IMG/VR virus record: IMGVR_UViG_3300040806_000175
Span: 1 to 28,176 of that record
Source: a virus
Length of the DNA: 28,176 bases
Strand: one strand, 5' to 3'
A program made the translations under genes and the position numbers. The notes beneath the pieces were generated by a model, which ran no database searches, was not told the origin of the DNA, and saw only the letters and a program-made list of their open reading frames with translations. Of this stretch, positions 11,119 to 19,639 are shown piece by piece (position 1 is the first letter of the stretch; every line of letters starts with the position of its first letter).

Positions 11119-13229
11119 TAATATCTCGCTTGTGGAACTGCCTCTTGTGGAGCTACGTCAGCATAACGTGGCTCGTTCTGCATGCTCTTGATGCGCTCAA
11201 TATCTACAGCAGTGCCGTATTTACCGATAATCTCAGCTGCCTTAACCAGTAAGTCTTGATCCATCTGGTCACGCTGACGGTCGTCCTCAGCCAATGCTTT
11301 CTGAGCATCTAGCTGAATCTTAGCCATATCAGACTGAGCTTTAGCCTGAGCCTTAATCATCTCAGCCTGTACCTGAGCCTGAGCTAGTGCTTGATTAGGG
11401 TCTGGAACAGGTGGTTGTTGTGCAGCCATTTGTTGCTGCATCATCATTAACTGCTGTTCAATCTGTGGGTTCATTGGCGCGTAGTACCGATCAGCGTTAC
11501 GCAGACCACCGAGAGCCAAGATATCAGCAAGAGTGTTACGAATGTTAGTAAGAGACACGACACCATTCTGCGCTCCATAAGACTGATAGATACCCATCTG
11601 GGTCTGTAGGGTCATTTGCAATGCAGCAGCCTTCTCGTCTTCTTTACCAGTACCCAAACCTACATTGACTGAAATACCCATGTCGGTATTCCAAGAGCGT
11701 GGGTCGATTGGCGCAAACATGTCGCCAGCAATACGCATCATTTCGTCTTCTGGGCTGTTCTCTGCCAATGCTTTCAACATTAGCTTAAATAAACGTGTCA
11801 TGCCGCCTTCAGCGAAGTTACGTGCGATTACCTCAATCTGACCTTGACCTGCCGACATAGTCATCTGTACAGCCGTAGCAGTGGTGTTCTGTAGAGCGTT
11901 AGGGTCTAAGCCGTTAGAAGCACGACCTACGCCAGTCTTCTGCTCGATAGTCTGGTCGTAGTACTCAAGAGCGCCTAGAGTCTGTCCTGCCACAAATGGC
12001 ACTGACATCTCTTGTACCGCTCCAGCTTGGCGCATTCGGACGATGCCACCAATCTCGTTATTGAGAAGGTCATCGATATTGACTTGACCCTCAACCATCG
12101 CCAATCGAGGTGAGTTAGTCATAGCAATATTGTCGAGTACGCCACGCAGCATCGCTGTAGCTGCGTCTTGGTCATTAACGATTAGGTCAGCGATTGAGTT
12201 ACCAAAGAATGTGTGAGGTTCAGGATCAGATTCAAAGATAGCAAATGGGATGGTTGAGCATGGCTCATAGTCCAATAGCTTCATCTCAGAGCCACCTAGA
12301 GTGACTTTGTGCAGCTGGGCGATACCTGTGCCATCTACGTCCATCTTCATGTAAGCCTCAGTGATAGCCACGAGCTTCATAGATGGGTCGAGTTCTGAGT
12401 ATTGGTCTTCCATGGTGTCGTAACCACGGCGCTCAAACTGCTCAGCCTCAGACATAGTGTCGTTGTAAGAAATGGATGACAACTCTGACACTTCGTCAAA
12501 GTCGTAACCCATCTCAACTAAATCAGATACGCGAACTTCTGTACGCTGACCACAGACGTAACAGTCTTCAATTGATACAGCTTCACGGTTTACGAAGAAC
12601 TCTTCAGGTGGGACAGATTCGACACGTAGCGTACCTTTCTGGTTACGCTTCATAATCTTCATCTCGTAACGAGGTGTCTGCACTTCCATGCCCATCTCGT
12701 CTACTGAGATTTCCATCTCCATCTCTTGCTCGATGATGTCTACTGACTCATCAGCTGCAAGGAATGCCATCTCGTCTTCAGTTAGGTTAGAGAATTCGTG
12801 AATCTCAGATTCTACGTACTCGTCCCAGTAGCACTTAACAACGCCTACCTTCTTGAGTAGTGCGTCTTGGAATGCGTCAGATAGAACCTTGTAGCCATTG
12901 TTCTCATTGAACTTAGCGTGGATGTACTTAGTCGCAGTCTCAGCAGACATAACGTCTTGTGGATTGCGTGGGATGTACTCAACGAAGTTTTCGTTAGATA
13001 AGAAGATACGCATCAGACTAGGTTTAATCTGACGGATGGTATCGCGAACCTTGGTAGCAACTACTTTAGAACGACCTTCTTCTTCACCGATATCAACTTC
13101 GCCATCGTAGTAGCGTTGAGCCTTGATACGGTCTTCTGCAATCTCTGACTCAATAAAGTCGATAGCACGGTCTACTGCATCACGAGCAACTGACTCGATT
13201 GCATCATCATTCATTGGCTCAAGTTTCAT
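11118..13229 (-). CDS. Portal protein
   Basis: 703 residues. The dodecameric portal forms the DNA entry channel at one head vertex. Typical features in order: RAIDFIESEIAEDRIKAQRY and YYDGE (about 20-45), KVVATKVRDTIRQIKPSLMR with IFLSNENFVEYIP (about 60-95), EEFFVNREA...DC (clip/wing side), PHTFFGNSIADLI, and a long Gln/Met/Ala-rich helical C-terminus (about 595-680), like the barrel of long podoviral portals. Length is near that of P22-type portals (about 725). The stop of the following small gene and the start of the upstream injection protein both overlap it by a few bases. This is one of the firmest calls in the window. Confidence 0.93.
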   Translation of the reverse strand: MKLEPMNDDAIESVARDAVDRAIDFIESEIAEDRIKAQRYYDGEVDIGEEEGRSKVVATKVRDTIRQIKPSLMRIFLSNENFVEYIPRNPQDVMSAETATKYIHAKFNENNGYKVLSDAFQDALLKKVGVVKCYWDEYVESEIHEFSNLTEDEMAFLAADESVDIIEQEMEMEISVDEMGMEVQTPRYEMKIMKRNQKGTLRVESVPPEEFFVNREAVSIEDCYVCGQRTEVRVSDLVEMGYDFDEVSELSSISYNDTMSEAEQFERRGYDTMEDQYSELDPSMKLVAITEAYMKMDVDGTGIAQLHKVTLGGSEMKLLDYEPCSTIPFAIFESDPEPHTFFGNSIADLIVNDQDAATAMLRGVLDNIAMTNSPRLAMVEGQVNIDDLLNNEIGGIVRMRQAGAVQEMSVPFVAGQTLGALEYYDQTIEQKTGVGRASNGLDPNALQNTTATAVQMTMSAGQGQIEVIARNFAEGGMTRLFKLMLKALAENSPEDEMMRIAGDMFAPIDPRSWNTDMGISVNVGLGTGKEDEKAAALQMTLQTQMGIYQSYGAQNGVVSLTNIRNTLADILALGGLRNADRYYAPMNPQIEQQLMMMQQQMAAQQPPVPDPNQALAQAQVQAEMIKAQAKAQSDMAKIQLDAQKALAEDDRQRDQMDQDLLVKAAEIIGKYGTAVDIERIKSMQNEPRYADVAPQEAVPQARY

Positions 13230-15133
13230 AGCGCTTTAAGTTTCCCTGTGAAATCCATTGGGGCAGCTTCGCCAGCTTGCTCACCTAGTTGCTGCAATAT
13301 ACCAGTTTTAGCTACTTCTGAGCTGCCACGCAGAATCTGTGAGACTCTTCGCTGCAAAGCTGACATCGCAGTATCATCGTAGAAAGCACGACGTAGTACG
13401 TCTGGGTCTTCAGTCATAATGATACCAATAACTTGCTCGCGCTGTTTTGGCGTAAGGTCAGGTGACATCGAACGAATCAATCCAGAGCCAACTCGCATCA
13501 TGCTAGGAATATGACCTACCGCTGCACCTTGTACATCAGCAGCTGACACATTCTGACCGATACGCTGAGCCGCAGCCAAATCCTGAGATGTTGGTGAGCC
13601 AAACTTAACCTGACGCTCAACATCTTTAGCAATACCAGCTGTCTCAAGGTTACGAATAACGCGTTGACGGTCTGGACCATCAGGGTAAATAGCACGGAAG
13701 ATTTGACCTTCTTTGCTGTTCTCATCCGCTAGACGCTTAGAGATAGTTCCCTGAGTCGCAAATTTATTCTTGAGTTGGTTCATAAAGCCTGCACGTAAAG
13801 CCTTAATTTCGCCTTCATTGCCACGCTTCAATACTTCTTCAATAGAGAACAAACGCTCTTCTAAATCGCCTGACAGGAGCTTACGACCGCTCTCGAACGA
13901 TTCACGAGCGCGATTCAATGTACTCCAATTCTGACGAGTCTGAGCTAATGCAGGTGCTTCATCATCTAATTGGCGACGTAGAGACTTCTCTAAATCACCC
14001 AATGCCTCACCAATTGAGCCTGAGCCTTCACGATATGACTTGCCAGTAGCTTCTGACAATGCACGGCGAACAATCTCAGCATCTTCAACAGTAGGCTGAC
14101 GAATAATCTTTAATGCGCCATTCTCGCCAATCTGGAAGAACGGAACCAAGCCACCACGAGCCTTGTAAATCTTGTTTAGCTCAGTTGCCGCATCTGGCAT
14201 ACGAGTAAGCGCCTCAGATAATGTATCTGTCATATCACGAGATATTTCTTGGCGCTGAGCAAATATTTCCTTATATGCTTCACCTTCTTTACGCTTGAAC
14301 TCTTTCTCGCCTAAACGAATATCGCGATATACGTTGTCACTAGCTTTAGGTGCTAGACCACGCTGCAAATCATCAATAGCGCGTGATTGTGTTTCTTGTG
14401 CGCGACGACCAATAACCTCGCCAACTCTTGCGCCAGCTTCACCACCACGACCACGATAAGCACGCAATGACTTAACCAGTGTTTCGTTTTCAGTCATCAA
14501 ACGACCTTCTAATAGGTCATTGATAATCTCGTCAGGTGTCTTGCCTGTCTCTTGTACTAAGCGATTTACTTCAGCCTCTACAGGTCCAGCAAGACGGTCG
14601 CCAAACTTAGAGCGTACAAAGTTAGTAAATTTATTTAATGCCTGACCTGAGCCTGCAACAACAGCACCCATAATAGGAGCTGCAATTGCGCCAGTAGCAG
14701 CTGCCGCAGGAACTCGACCTGCACGCTCAACAAGACCACCTTCACCAGTTCCTAACGCAGTTAAGCCTGCTTCAGTAGCGCCAATACCTGCCATCTGCAA
14801 GCCTTTGCCAATAGTAGTTACAGCAGTAGGAGCGCCAACACCTGTCATCATTAGAGCGGCTGTAGGAGCAACTGCGCCTAGCATCTCCATGGTCAGAGCT
14901 TCTGTTGGGTTTGCTTGCTGATAAGCTCTTAGCTTGTTACGAATCTCAGTTACAACTTCATCGTAGTTTTCACCAGTTGCAGCGCGAGCTAGTGCCTCAA
15001 TCTCGTCAGCCCAACCAAACGTAGCACCTTGTGCAGATGTACGTAGCTTCTGAGATTCAACTTGGTCCCAAGGCGCAGCCTCTGCTGCCAATGCTGTAGT
15101 AGCAGGAGTTTCCCAAGGCGCTCTTTCAGCCAT
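13226..15133 (-). CDS. Large injection-type virion protein
   Basis: 635 residues. The N-terminus has two copies of APW(E/D) (residues 5-8 and 20-23), then FGWADEIEALARAATGENYD, a pattern I know from large podovirus virion proteins. A Gly/Ala-rich hydrophobic region (about 85-165: MLGAVAPTAALMMTGVGAPT and onward) resembles the membrane-active segment of injected proteins. The remainder is charged and helical (KEGEAYKEIFAQRQ and similar). These proteins leave the head with the DNA and form a channel through the cell envelope. It overlaps the portal start by four bases. The specific homologue (gp7, gp16 or gp20 type) cannot be told from sequence alone. Confidence 0.78.
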   Translation of the reverse strand: MAERAPWETPATTALAAEAAPWDQVESQKLRTSAQGATFGWADEIEALARAATGENYDEVVTEIRNKLRAYQQANPTEALTMEMLGAVAPTAALMMTGVGAPTAVTTIGKGLQMAGIGATEAGLTALGTGEGGLVERAGRVPAAAATGAIAAPIMGAVVAGSGQALNKFTNFVRSKFGDRLAGPVEAEVNRLVQETGKTPDEIINDLLEGRLMTENETLVKSLRAYRGRGGEAGARVGEVIGRRAQETQSRAIDDLQRGLAPKASDNVYRDIRLGEKEFKRKEGEAYKEIFAQRQEISRDMTDTLSEALTRMPDAATELNKIYKARGGLVPFFQIGENGALKIIRQPTVEDAEIVRRALSEATGKSYREGSGSIGEALGDLEKSLRRQLDDEAPALAQTRQNWSTLNRARESFESGRKLLSGDLEERLFSIEEVLKRGNEGEIKALRAGFMNQLKNKFATQGTISKRLADENSKEGQIFRAIYPDGPDRQRVIRNLETAGIAKDVERQVKFGSPTSQDLAAAQRIGQNVSAADVQGAAVGHIPSMMRVGSGLIRSMSPDLTPKQREQVIGIIMTEDPDVLRRAFYDDTAMSALQRRVSQILRGSSEVAKTGILQQLGEQAGEAAPMDFTGKLKAL

Positions 15134-15134
15134 A

Positions 15135-16712
15135 TCAGTCTACCTTCTTCCAAGTTGATGGGTCGCTATCAGGACCCTCTTTAACTTTACTGTAATTGGC
15201 TGTTGTTCCGTCAGCAGTAGTAAATGTCTTTACTGTACCAGTCTTAGTTGACTCACCCTGTCTGAATGGAGTAATGCGTGAAGCTGCTTGGTCCATAGCA
15301 TCGTAGAAGTCTTGAGCTGTTGGCATCTCGGTCTGCTTGAATCCAAGCATTGTGAAATCTTTACCGAAGTAATCCATTGCTTCTTGCTTAGCTTTAGCAG
15401 CTGACTCAATCATTAGCGCCAATGCTTCAAGACGAGCTAAGTTTTCTGTCTCGTCAAGCGCAGGGTCGTAAGCACGTTGAATTAATTGTGCTGCTTCTTT
15501 CTCAGTGAATTGAGCGCCCAATGTCTCTTTCAATGATTGTTGAACAACACCAGCCACACGGTCACGAGCTGCTTTAGCTTCTGGTGCAAATAAATTAAGT
15601 CCTTGGTCTGGAGCAAGACCAATCAGAGTACCTGATAGGTTCTTACCTTCTTTGATGCTGTCTATAACAGTACGTAATGTACCAAGGTTCTTACGAACGC
15701 TTGCTGCGCCACCTTGAGTCCAAGCAGACCAGTCTTTACCAAATGTTTTATCAACTTCTTCAAGACCTTTAGAGCCAGCGCCGCCAACAGTAACGGTTGT
15801 ACCTTTGCTACCAAAATACTTGTTGTACTTTTCTAAGTCACTACCAGCTAAACGCCACTTCTTGTCAAAGTCAGTCTCTTTAGACATAGCCAGTGCATCT
15901 TTGTAGCTAACACCTGCAAGCATCATTTTACCAATAGCTTGCTGCTTAGGGTCTGCGCTTTTAAGTAGTACTTGTGCTGTTTTGTTTTGCTTGCTTTCTG
16001 TGCCAATCGTCTCAAGACGCTTACCCAATACAGAAGCTAAGCCTTGGTCTGGTTGATAACGTAAAGTGTTGAATGCTAGAGCCAAGCTAAGCATATTCTT
16101 TTCGCTACCAAAGAAGTCACCAATCTTGCCACCTAGAGCATCAAAGAATGATGGGTCGTTCTTGCCTTCCTCGACAACAGCCGCAGCAATGACTTCATCT
16201 TCCTTTGCATCTGGAGCTTCAGCCTGTAAACGCTTAGCAGTCTCAGTAACTTTAGCCGCAGCTTGTTGCTCAGAGAGTTTTTCTGGAACTGTATTTTGAC
16301 GTACAAAATCCTGAGTTTGCATTGCTCGCTCTTCAGCAGTAGGCGGCATCTGAACATCAGAAAGGCTACTTGGATATGCTTGCTGAACAACAGGACGACG
16401 AGTCATTTCTTCAATTGGAACAATCTCACCGCTAGGATTAGCCGGAGCTGGCATTTGCATCTGTGGTAAAGGATTTGCTGTAGGTTGTGGCTGCATACGA
16501 TTCTCAGCCGCAATCAAAGCGTCTAATTGGTCTTGACGTGATGTATCAATAGCATCAGCGCCAGAAGCAGCCGCAGGTGGAATAATTGCATCCATTAGTC
16601 TATTAGCGACTGGTGCAACGTATTCCTCTTGAATATCTTTGCCTTGTGGGGTTTTGCGCACTTCGTCCGCAATAGCGCCCATTGCTAGGTTACGCAAAAA
16701 CTCCATTAACAT
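15135..16712 (-). CDS. Large internal virion / injection-type protein
   Basis: 525 residues. Residues 1-20 form a helix (LMEFLRNLAMGAIADEVRK). Residues about 65-130 are Pro/Gln/Met-rich and probably disordered. Then come long charged helices, a segment KNMLSLALAFNTLRYQPDQG, and SWTQGGAASVRKNLG-like helical repeats to the C-terminus, which ends in YSKVKEGPDSDPSTWKKVD. It is not membrane-spanning. Placement between the injection protein and low-complexity virion genes suggests it also enters the cell with DNA. The ATG at 16712 has AAGGG seven bases upstream; a second ATG at 16706 is worse placed. Function by context. Confidence 0.72.
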   Translation of the reverse strand: MLMEFLRNLAMGAIADEVRKTPQGKDIQEEYVAPVANRLMDAIIPPAAASGADAIDTSRQDQLDALIAAENRMQPQPTANPLPQMQMPAPANPSGEIVPIEEMTRRPVVQQAYPSSLSDVQMPPTAEERAMQTQDFVRQNTVPEKLSEQQAAAKVTETAKRLQAEAPDAKEDEVIAAAVVEEGKNDPSFFDALGGKIGDFFGSEKNMLSLALAFNTLRYQPDQGLASVLGKRLETIGTESKQNKTAQVLLKSADPKQQAIGKMMLAGVSYKDALAMSKETDFDKKWRLAGSDLEKYNKYFGSKGTTVTVGGAGSKGLEEVDKTFGKDWSAWTQGGAASVRKNLGTLRTVIDSIKEGKNLSGTLIGLAPDQGLNLFAPEAKAARDRVAGVVQQSLKETLGAQFTEKEAAQLIQRAYDPALDETENLARLEALALMIESAAKAKQEAMDYFGKDFTMLGFKQTEMPTAQDFYDAMDQAASRITPFRQGESTKTGTVKTFTTADGTTANYSKVKEGPDSDPSTWKKVD

Positions 16713-16713
16713 A

Positions 16714-17223
16714 TTAGTACCCTTGAGGTTTGTTCATTCCGCCCATGATACCCATTGGCATACCTGAGCCACCTGCACCTTGGATTGCTTGCATAGCGCC
16801 TGATACACCCTGTGGCATACCGTAAATCATTGTTGGAGCAGCCGGAGCTACGCCTGATGCTTGTGTATTAACAGGTGACATTGCTGGCATCTTGCTTTGC
16901 TGCTGCATCTTGGTTAAGTCTTCAGAAAGACCTTTAAAGTCAAACTGCTTACTCTGACTATCACCTAACATGCCAGCTTGTTGCTGACCCATTGGAGTAG
17001 TTGGGATGTCGCCGCCAATACCACTAGGCATTGAAGCGCCTTGACTACCCGCTACGCCAGTAGGCATACCTGCGCCAAGATTGTCAGCTACGCCGACACC
17101 TGAAGGCATTTGACCTGTGCCAAAGCTAACATTTGGCATAGATGCCAAGTTAGCGTTAGACATTAAATCAAGATTTGCGCCTGCGCTTGCACCCATAGTT
17201 GGTGCGCCTGATGAAGCACCCAT
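16714..17223 (-). CDS. Low-complexity Met/Gly/Ala-rich virion protein
   Basis: 169 residues dominated by Met, Gly, Ala, Ser, Pro and Gln. A degenerate motif MP(S/T/M)G(V/I)xG recurs at least four times (MPSGVG, MPTGVAG, MPSGIGG, MPMGIMGG). The only ordinary stretch is about 90-110 (KQFDFKGLSEDLTKMQQQSK). No folded domain is recognised, and the protein is probably disordered. It overlaps the S74 protein gene by one base (TAATG) and is followed after one base by the internal virion protein gene. A structural or chaperone-like role for the injection proteins is possible but unproven. Confidence 0.7.
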   Translation of the reverse strand: MGASSGAPTMGASAGANLDLMSNANLASMPNVSFGTGQMPSGVGVADNLGAGMPTGVAGSQGASMPSGIGGDIPTTPMGQQQAGMLGDSQSKQFDFKGLSEDLTKMQQQSKMPAMSPVNTQASGVAPAAPTMIYGMPQGVSGAMQAIQGAGGSGMPMGIMGGMNKPQGY

Positions 17224-18116
17224 TAGATTGCCCCTTTTAATTCTGGATGGCTGTAGTCAACCATCATGTAACCATGATCACCTGTGATAACCGCTTCTGG
17301 GAACATCTCTGCTACCTCTTGAGCGATCACGCCTGAGCTTGATTTGTCGCCAGTTAGCTTCTCGCCTTCTGCATTCCAATCCCAAGAGTAAGTATTCAAG
17401 CCGCTTTCTAGCTTGCCTGTCACCTTGATATTGGTCTTCAAGCGAACATCTGACGGCATCATACCGGCAATAGATGCACCTGCGGTGAGGTAGTCCATCA
17501 AGCCTAATTGACGTTGTGATGTCTGAGTCTGACCGTGAGGTGAAGCACCTAGAGCCTGAGTCATGATGCCTAAGCCAGAAACCGGAGCTTGCTGATAACC
17601 AGCATACTGAGCTTTCGCAGCATCGATAAGAGCTTGTTGTAGAGCTTGCTGAGCTGTGCCTTGTTGAGCAAGATTTTGTTGAATAGCTTGACCATAACCA
17701 AATGACTGTTGACCAAGACCTGCAAGCTGCTGTGCCTGAGCCATGCGGTTCTGGATATCTTGCTGAGCCATTTGTTGAGCGTTCTGGAAGCCAGATTGCA
17801 TTAATTGACCAGTCTGTTGATTAACACCACGCATGATGTCGCCCATCATCTGACCTTGAGCAATGCCGTGACGTGAGCCGCCAAATGCACCTGCTCGAGT
17901 TGCTTGTGTGCCTAATTGGTTAGCGCCAATCGCCATACCACGAGCTGCTTCTTGCTGTAATCCACCGATGACGTTACGTGTGTAAGGATTCATGTACGGC
18001 GATAAGTTAGCGCCTGCTACCGTCCCTGCACCTGCTGTACCGTACAAAGCACCCTGCTGAGCCAGAGATGCTTGTTGCATTGGGTTTGCGGTCATTCCGC
18101 CTGCTGCTGCGCCCAT
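17223..18116 (-). CDS. Gln/Ala-rich virion protein with C-terminal S74 chaperone domain
   Basis: 297 residues. Residues 38-90 hold LSPYMNPYTRNVIGGLQQEA and LGTQATRAGAFGGSRHGIAQ, a module of podoviral structural proteins. Residues about 95-175 are a Gln-rich helix. Residues 221-297 form an S74 intramolecular chaperone: SDVRLKTNI with the self-cleavage dyad Ser222/Lys227, YSWDWN, GVIAQEVAEMFPEAV and a terminal MMVDYSHPEL. In tail spikes this domain assists trimer folding and then cuts itself off at the serine. Both dyad residues are present, so cleavage before Ser222 is expected. It overlaps its neighbours by one base on each side. A helical carrier instead of a beta spike is notable. Confidence 0.82.
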   Translation of the reverse strand: MGAAAGGMTANPMQQASLAQQGALYGTAGAGTVAGANLSPYMNPYTRNVIGGLQQEAARGMAIGANQLGTQATRAGAFGGSRHGIAQGQMMGDIMRGVNQQTGQLMQSGFQNAQQMAQQDIQNRMAQAQQLAGLGQQSFGYGQAIQQNLAQQGTAQQALQQALIDAAKAQYAGYQQAPVSGLGIMTQALGASPHGQTQTSQRQLGLMDYLTAGASIAGMMPSDVRLKTNIKVTGKLESGLNTYSWDWNAEGEKLTGDKSSSGVIAQEVAEMFPEAVITGDHGYMMVDYSHPELKGAI

Positions 18117-18577
18117 TATACTAATCCTTTCTTCTGCATTTCAGCAACGTAGTTCACGCCGCCAAGTGAGGCTGGGTCTACACTGCCATAAGTACGTTTA
18201 CTTGCAGGTGATCCGTAAAGAACATCACGAATTTGAGCAGAACGTGGGTCAGCTGCTTCTGCTGCCGCTTTAGCTGCTTGGAACATTGGGAATGAGCTGT
18301 AACCAGTCATGCCGCCCTGAGTGGTAGCCTGTGGCATACCTGCATTCGGATCAAAGCCCATCGGAGCCATACCAAACGCTTGAGCTGCCTGAATACCTTG
18401 CTGGTTAGCTAATTGTTGCATTGGAGTCTGTGCCGCCACATCAATACCTGTCCACGGCTGATATTCCATCTGCTGAACAGTCTCAGCACGCTCTAAGTTA
18501 CGAATTGTAGGGTCACGCAACCACGCTGGTATCTCAGTGGTTTGCGTTTGACCGCCGCCTTTGCCGCCGCCGCCCAT
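18116..18577 (-). CDS. Gly-rich N-terminal virion protein
   Basis: 153 residues. It begins MGGGGKGGGQTQTTEIPAW and continues LRDPTIRNLERAETVQQMEY, QPWTGIDVAAQTPMQQLANQ and GMAPMGFDPNAGMPQATTQG. This series (GGGGK, PxWL, NL.RAE......Y.P..G.DVA..TP.Q...) recurs at the start of podoviral virion proteins that elsewhere continue into the 'SPYMNPYT' module. Here that module is on the next gene, so the usual single protein may be split in two. The stop and next start overlap as TAATG, allowing tightly coupled translation. Confidence 0.75.
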   Translation of the reverse strand: MGGGGKGGGQTQTTEIPAWLRDPTIRNLERAETVQQMEYQPWTGIDVAAQTPMQQLANQQGIQAAQAFGMAPMGFDPNAGMPQATTQGGMTGYSSFPMFQAAKAAAEAADPRSAQIRDVLYGSPASKRTYGSVDPASLGGVNYVAEMQKKGLV

Positions 18578-18578
18578 A

Positions 18579-18989
18579 TCAGAACTCCTTAATCATCGTA
18601 ACGTGGGCTTCTTTCCACCCACGGTCTTTGTGAACTTTAGCCCAACCCTTACGCCCAGCTAAGCTCAATGCGTTACAACCGTTTAGTTTCGCGAACTCGA
18701 TTGCAGACGCCTCAAAATCTAGTATTTGCTGCATATTACCACCTGCTAGGAATACATGCAGTATCTTGCGCTTAGGATACACCGTTATCTCAGTAACTGC
18801 ACATCCGTTTTCGCCAGTCCAGAGCTGCATATAACCTGACATGACGCCTCGTACAATATCGAAGAAATCGTGAGTACCGCCAGAATATGCCAGAGCAGAC
18901 TCAATCCAGCCACGGCAACGCTCTAGCTGTTCAAACACATCTTCTTGTACCACATCAATATTTGACGCTACGACCTCTAAATTACTCAT
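18579..18989 (-). CDS. GNAT-like small phage protein
   Basis: 136 residues. It has an N-terminal helix (DVFEQLERCRGWIESAL), a central strand region (CAVTEITVYPKRKILHVFLA) and a C-terminal stretch FAKLNGCNALSLAGRKGWAK followed by HKDRGW. That GR.GW..v....GW ending is characteristic of a small phage family with an acetyltransferase-like fold, often located among tail genes. Whether it is catalytic is unknown. Stop and start overlaps link it to both neighbours (upstream ATGA, downstream one-base gap). Confidence 0.75.
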   Translation of the reverse strand: MSNLEVVASNIDVVQEDVFEQLERCRGWIESALAYSGGTHDFFDIVRGVMSGYMQLWTGENGCAVTEITVYPKRKILHVFLAGGNMQQILDFEASAIEFAKLNGCNALSLAGRKGWAKVHKDRGWKEAHVTMIKEF

Positions 18990-19639
18990 ACTTTAACCTC
19001 TGTGACCATGAGAGTTGCGGATGCAGCAGCAGGTGCAAATGCCGTAGCTGCCGACCCTTGAATTCTTAGTGCTGTATCTGTGACGGCGTAAATTGCCTCA
19101 AGATAATCACCGGCTGACACTGTAAATATACCAGAACGGCTGACAACCTTGCTCTCACCAGAGTCTTTAATCGAATGCTTGATTGTGCTGTATGGGATGT
19201 CTACGCCGTTAATTCTAGGGAAGATGTAAACCGATTTGGCAGAGTTGTTGTTTGATTGCAGCTCACACGAGAAGTCAATCTGGTACGTTGCTGCGTGATC
19301 AAAGTAGATACGACTTGTGTTGGTGTCATCACGGGTAATGTGAGCTTCAGCCACCACATCTGACCATGTGATCGGATAAGCGGTATTAGCCGCTGCTGCC
19401 GTAAAAGTAGTCGTTGTGTAGAACGAACCGTAGTCGTTGTGACCTAAGCCTTGCCACTCGCCATCGTGAGATACGACAACCTGCTGTGTTACTGGATCCC
19501 ATAGCAAAATACCGTCTTGCGTCGCTCTTGAGTTAGAGTCTTTGAACCCTAGCTTGTCACGAACGCGAAGAAGGTAAGCATTCAGCCTTTCGCCCCACTG
19601 CTGAAATGTACCGAATGGCTGTGGGGGTATTTCGCTCAT
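18986..19639 (-). CDS. C1q/TNF-like jelly-roll virion protein
   Basis: 217 residues. The N-terminal 75 residues contain a helix (FGTFQQWGERLNAYLLRVRD) and a strand block (GILLWDPVTQQVVVSHDGEW) that probably attach it to the particle. The rest is beta-rich, with ATYQIDFSCELQSNN...SVYIFPRINGVDI, SRSGIFTVSAGDYLEAIYAV and a final ASATLMVTEVKV. The pattern 'G.Y.I.FS.......s...yi..riNG.di' and the 'l.v..v' ending fit a C1q-like jelly roll, often used for receptor or sugar binding in tail tips. It overlaps the stabilisation-type gene by four bases. Confidence 0.75.
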   Translation of the reverse strand: MSEIPPQPFGTFQQWGERLNAYLLRVRDKLGFKDSNSRATQDGILLWDPVTQQVVVSHDGEWQGLGHNDYGSFYTTTTFTAAAANTAYPITWSDVVAEAHITRDDTNTSRIYFDHAATYQIDFSCELQSNNNSAKSVYIFPRINGVDIPYSTIKHSIKDSGESKVVSRSGIFTVSAGDYLEAIYAVTDTALRIQGSAATAFAPAAASATLMVTEVKV

